In this document: one piece after another, positions 63,482 through 64,000 of the stretch
Position numbering within the stretch: position 1 is the first letter of the stretch
Layout: every line of letters begins with the position of its first letter
Assembly (NCBI RefSeq): GCF_001941425.1
Contig: NZ_CP009244.1
Coordinates: forward strand, 2,666,001-2,730,000
Origin: Corynebacterium ammoniagenes DSM 20306
GTDB taxonomy: Bacteria > Actinomycetota > Actinomycetes > Mycobacteriales > Mycobacteriaceae
Direction of reading: 5' to 3'
Length of the DNA stretch: 64,000 nucleotides
Translations under genes and position numbers: made by a program
Notes under the pieces: generated by a model
Seen by the model: only the letters and a program-made list of their open reading frames with translations
Database searches by the model: none
Told to the model about the DNA's origin: nothing

Positions 63482-64000
63482 ATGCAGTTTCACCACAATG
63501 GCTATGTATCTGAAGATCCACGCGTATTGCCCGCCGAGGGCTACGGCGTAGACCGAGAAACAGAGCTTCCAGACGAGATGGATGTGCTCATTGTGGGCTC
63601 TGGTCCAGCGGGCATGATTGCCGCTGCACAGCTGTCGATGTTCCCGAATGTCAACACCCGCATCATTGAGCGCCGCCCACACCGTTTGGAACTGGGCCAA
63701 GCAGACGGAATCCAGTCCCGTTCCGTGGAGACGTTCCAGGCTTTTGGCTTCGCGACCGAGATCACCGATGAAGCCTATGAGATCGTCGAGATGTCTTTCT
63801 GGAACAAGGATCCAGAAAACCCAGACAACATCGTTCGCGGCGCCCGCCCGTTGGATGATGAATTCGGCATTTCTGAATTCCCACACTTGATTGTTAACCA
63901 GGCACGCGTTCTGGATTACTTCGCTCGCTTTGCCCAGCAGGGCCCGGCGCGCATTACTCCGGACTTCGGTTGGTCGTTCATTGGCCTCGAAGTAGAAGAC
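63482..64000 (+). CDS. FAD-dependent aromatic monooxygenase, MobA-like (3-hydroxybenzoate 4-monooxygenase type), 5' part
   Basis: The frame runs open from ATG 63482 to the window edge (173 codons). The start MQFHHNGYVSEDPRV, the FAD motif DVLIVGSGPAGMIAAAQLSMFPNVNTRIIERRP, LELGQADGIQSRSVETFQAF and GISEFPHLIVNQARVLDYF match the MobA / phenol 2-monooxygenase family. MobA converts 3-hydroxybenzoate to protocatechuate. GAAGGAGA lies about 6 nt upstream. Because a related palindrome precedes the hpa operon, a hydroxyphenylacetate substrate is also conceivable (inference). The C-terminal part is not visible. Confidence 0.85.
   Translation, partial: MQFHHNGYVSEDPRVLPAEGYGVDRETELPDEMDVLIVGSGPAGMIAAAQLSMFPNVNTRIIERRPHRLELGQADGIQSRSVETFQAFGFATEITDEAYEIVEMSFWNKDPENPDNIVRGARPLDDEFGISEFPHLIVNQARVLDYFARFAQQGPARITPDFGWSFIGLEVED

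Overview
The window looks like a chromosomal segment of a Corynebacterium, probably near the C. ammoniagenes / C. stationis / C. casei group (inference; no 16S is present). Grounds: moderate-high G+C, a UPF0371 (DUF1846) protein beside trhO, a ChrSA/HrtBA-like heme system, a tmsAB-like pair for 10-methyl-branched fatty acids (tuberculostearate is known from some corynebacteria), a C. glutamicum-like benABCD-benR arrangement, and many start codons 6-8 nt after a TANNNT -10 box, as in leaderless corynebacterial mRNAs. I saw no tRNA, rRNA, CRISPR array, insertion sequence or phage gene.

Layout: 1-4.2 kb is housekeeping and repair (trhO fragment, DUF1846, Nei/Fpg glycosylase, Nnr). 4.3-7.9 kb is a divergent ABC exporter / two-component pair (hrtBA-chrSA type). 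8.1-11.0 kb is the tmsA-tmsB pair, followed by VanZ-like and CzcO-like genes. 12.7-27.5 kb is a complete phenylacetate (PAA) pathway: transporter, paaK, TetR regulator, paaI, paaABCDE-G-J-F-H, a second thioesterase and paaZ. 27.6-30.5 kb holds a GMC oxidoreductase, a decayed membrane-protein gene and an unknown protein. 30.6-46.6 kb is benzoate/catechol/3-oxoadipate catabolism (benK, pcaJI, pcaR, pcaFD, benR, benDCBA, catABC). 46.7-52.4 kb is leuS, a secreted alkaline phosphatase and a MOSC protein. 52.5-64 kb holds an ALDH/AraC pair, a homoprotocatechuate meta-cleavage operon (hpaG-rraA fusion, gntR, hpaE, hpaD, hpaH, hpaI), an MHS transporter and the start of a 3-hydroxybenzoate 4-monooxygenase-like gene cut by the window edge.

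How the genes work together: PAA is activated by PaaK, epoxidised by PaaABCDE, isomerised by PaaG, opened and oxidised by PaaZ, and degraded by PaaJFH to acetyl-CoA and succinyl-CoA. Benzoate enters by BenK, becomes catechol through BenABCD, is ortho-cleaved by CatABC to 3-oxoadipate enol-lactone, and is finished by PcaD, PcaIJ and PcaF. Both routes meet at 3-oxoadipyl-CoA. Homoprotocatechuate is cleaved by HpaD and processed by HpaE, the HpaG-RraA fusion, HpaH and HpaI to pyruvate and succinate semialdehyde. No pcaHGBC and no hpaBC are present, so protocatechuate cleavage and homoprotocatechuate formation must be supplied elsewhere or by the mobA-like enzyme.

Most interesting signals: three matching 18-bp candidate PaaR operators, two of them on the same TATACTGACC -10/operator core; a perfect 16-bp palindrome before tmsA; related ATATA-centred palindromes before the hpa operon, mobA and benK; an unusual FAH-RraA fusion; oppositely charged C-terminal tails on BenA and BenC; and a gene that lost both its start codon and its reading frame.
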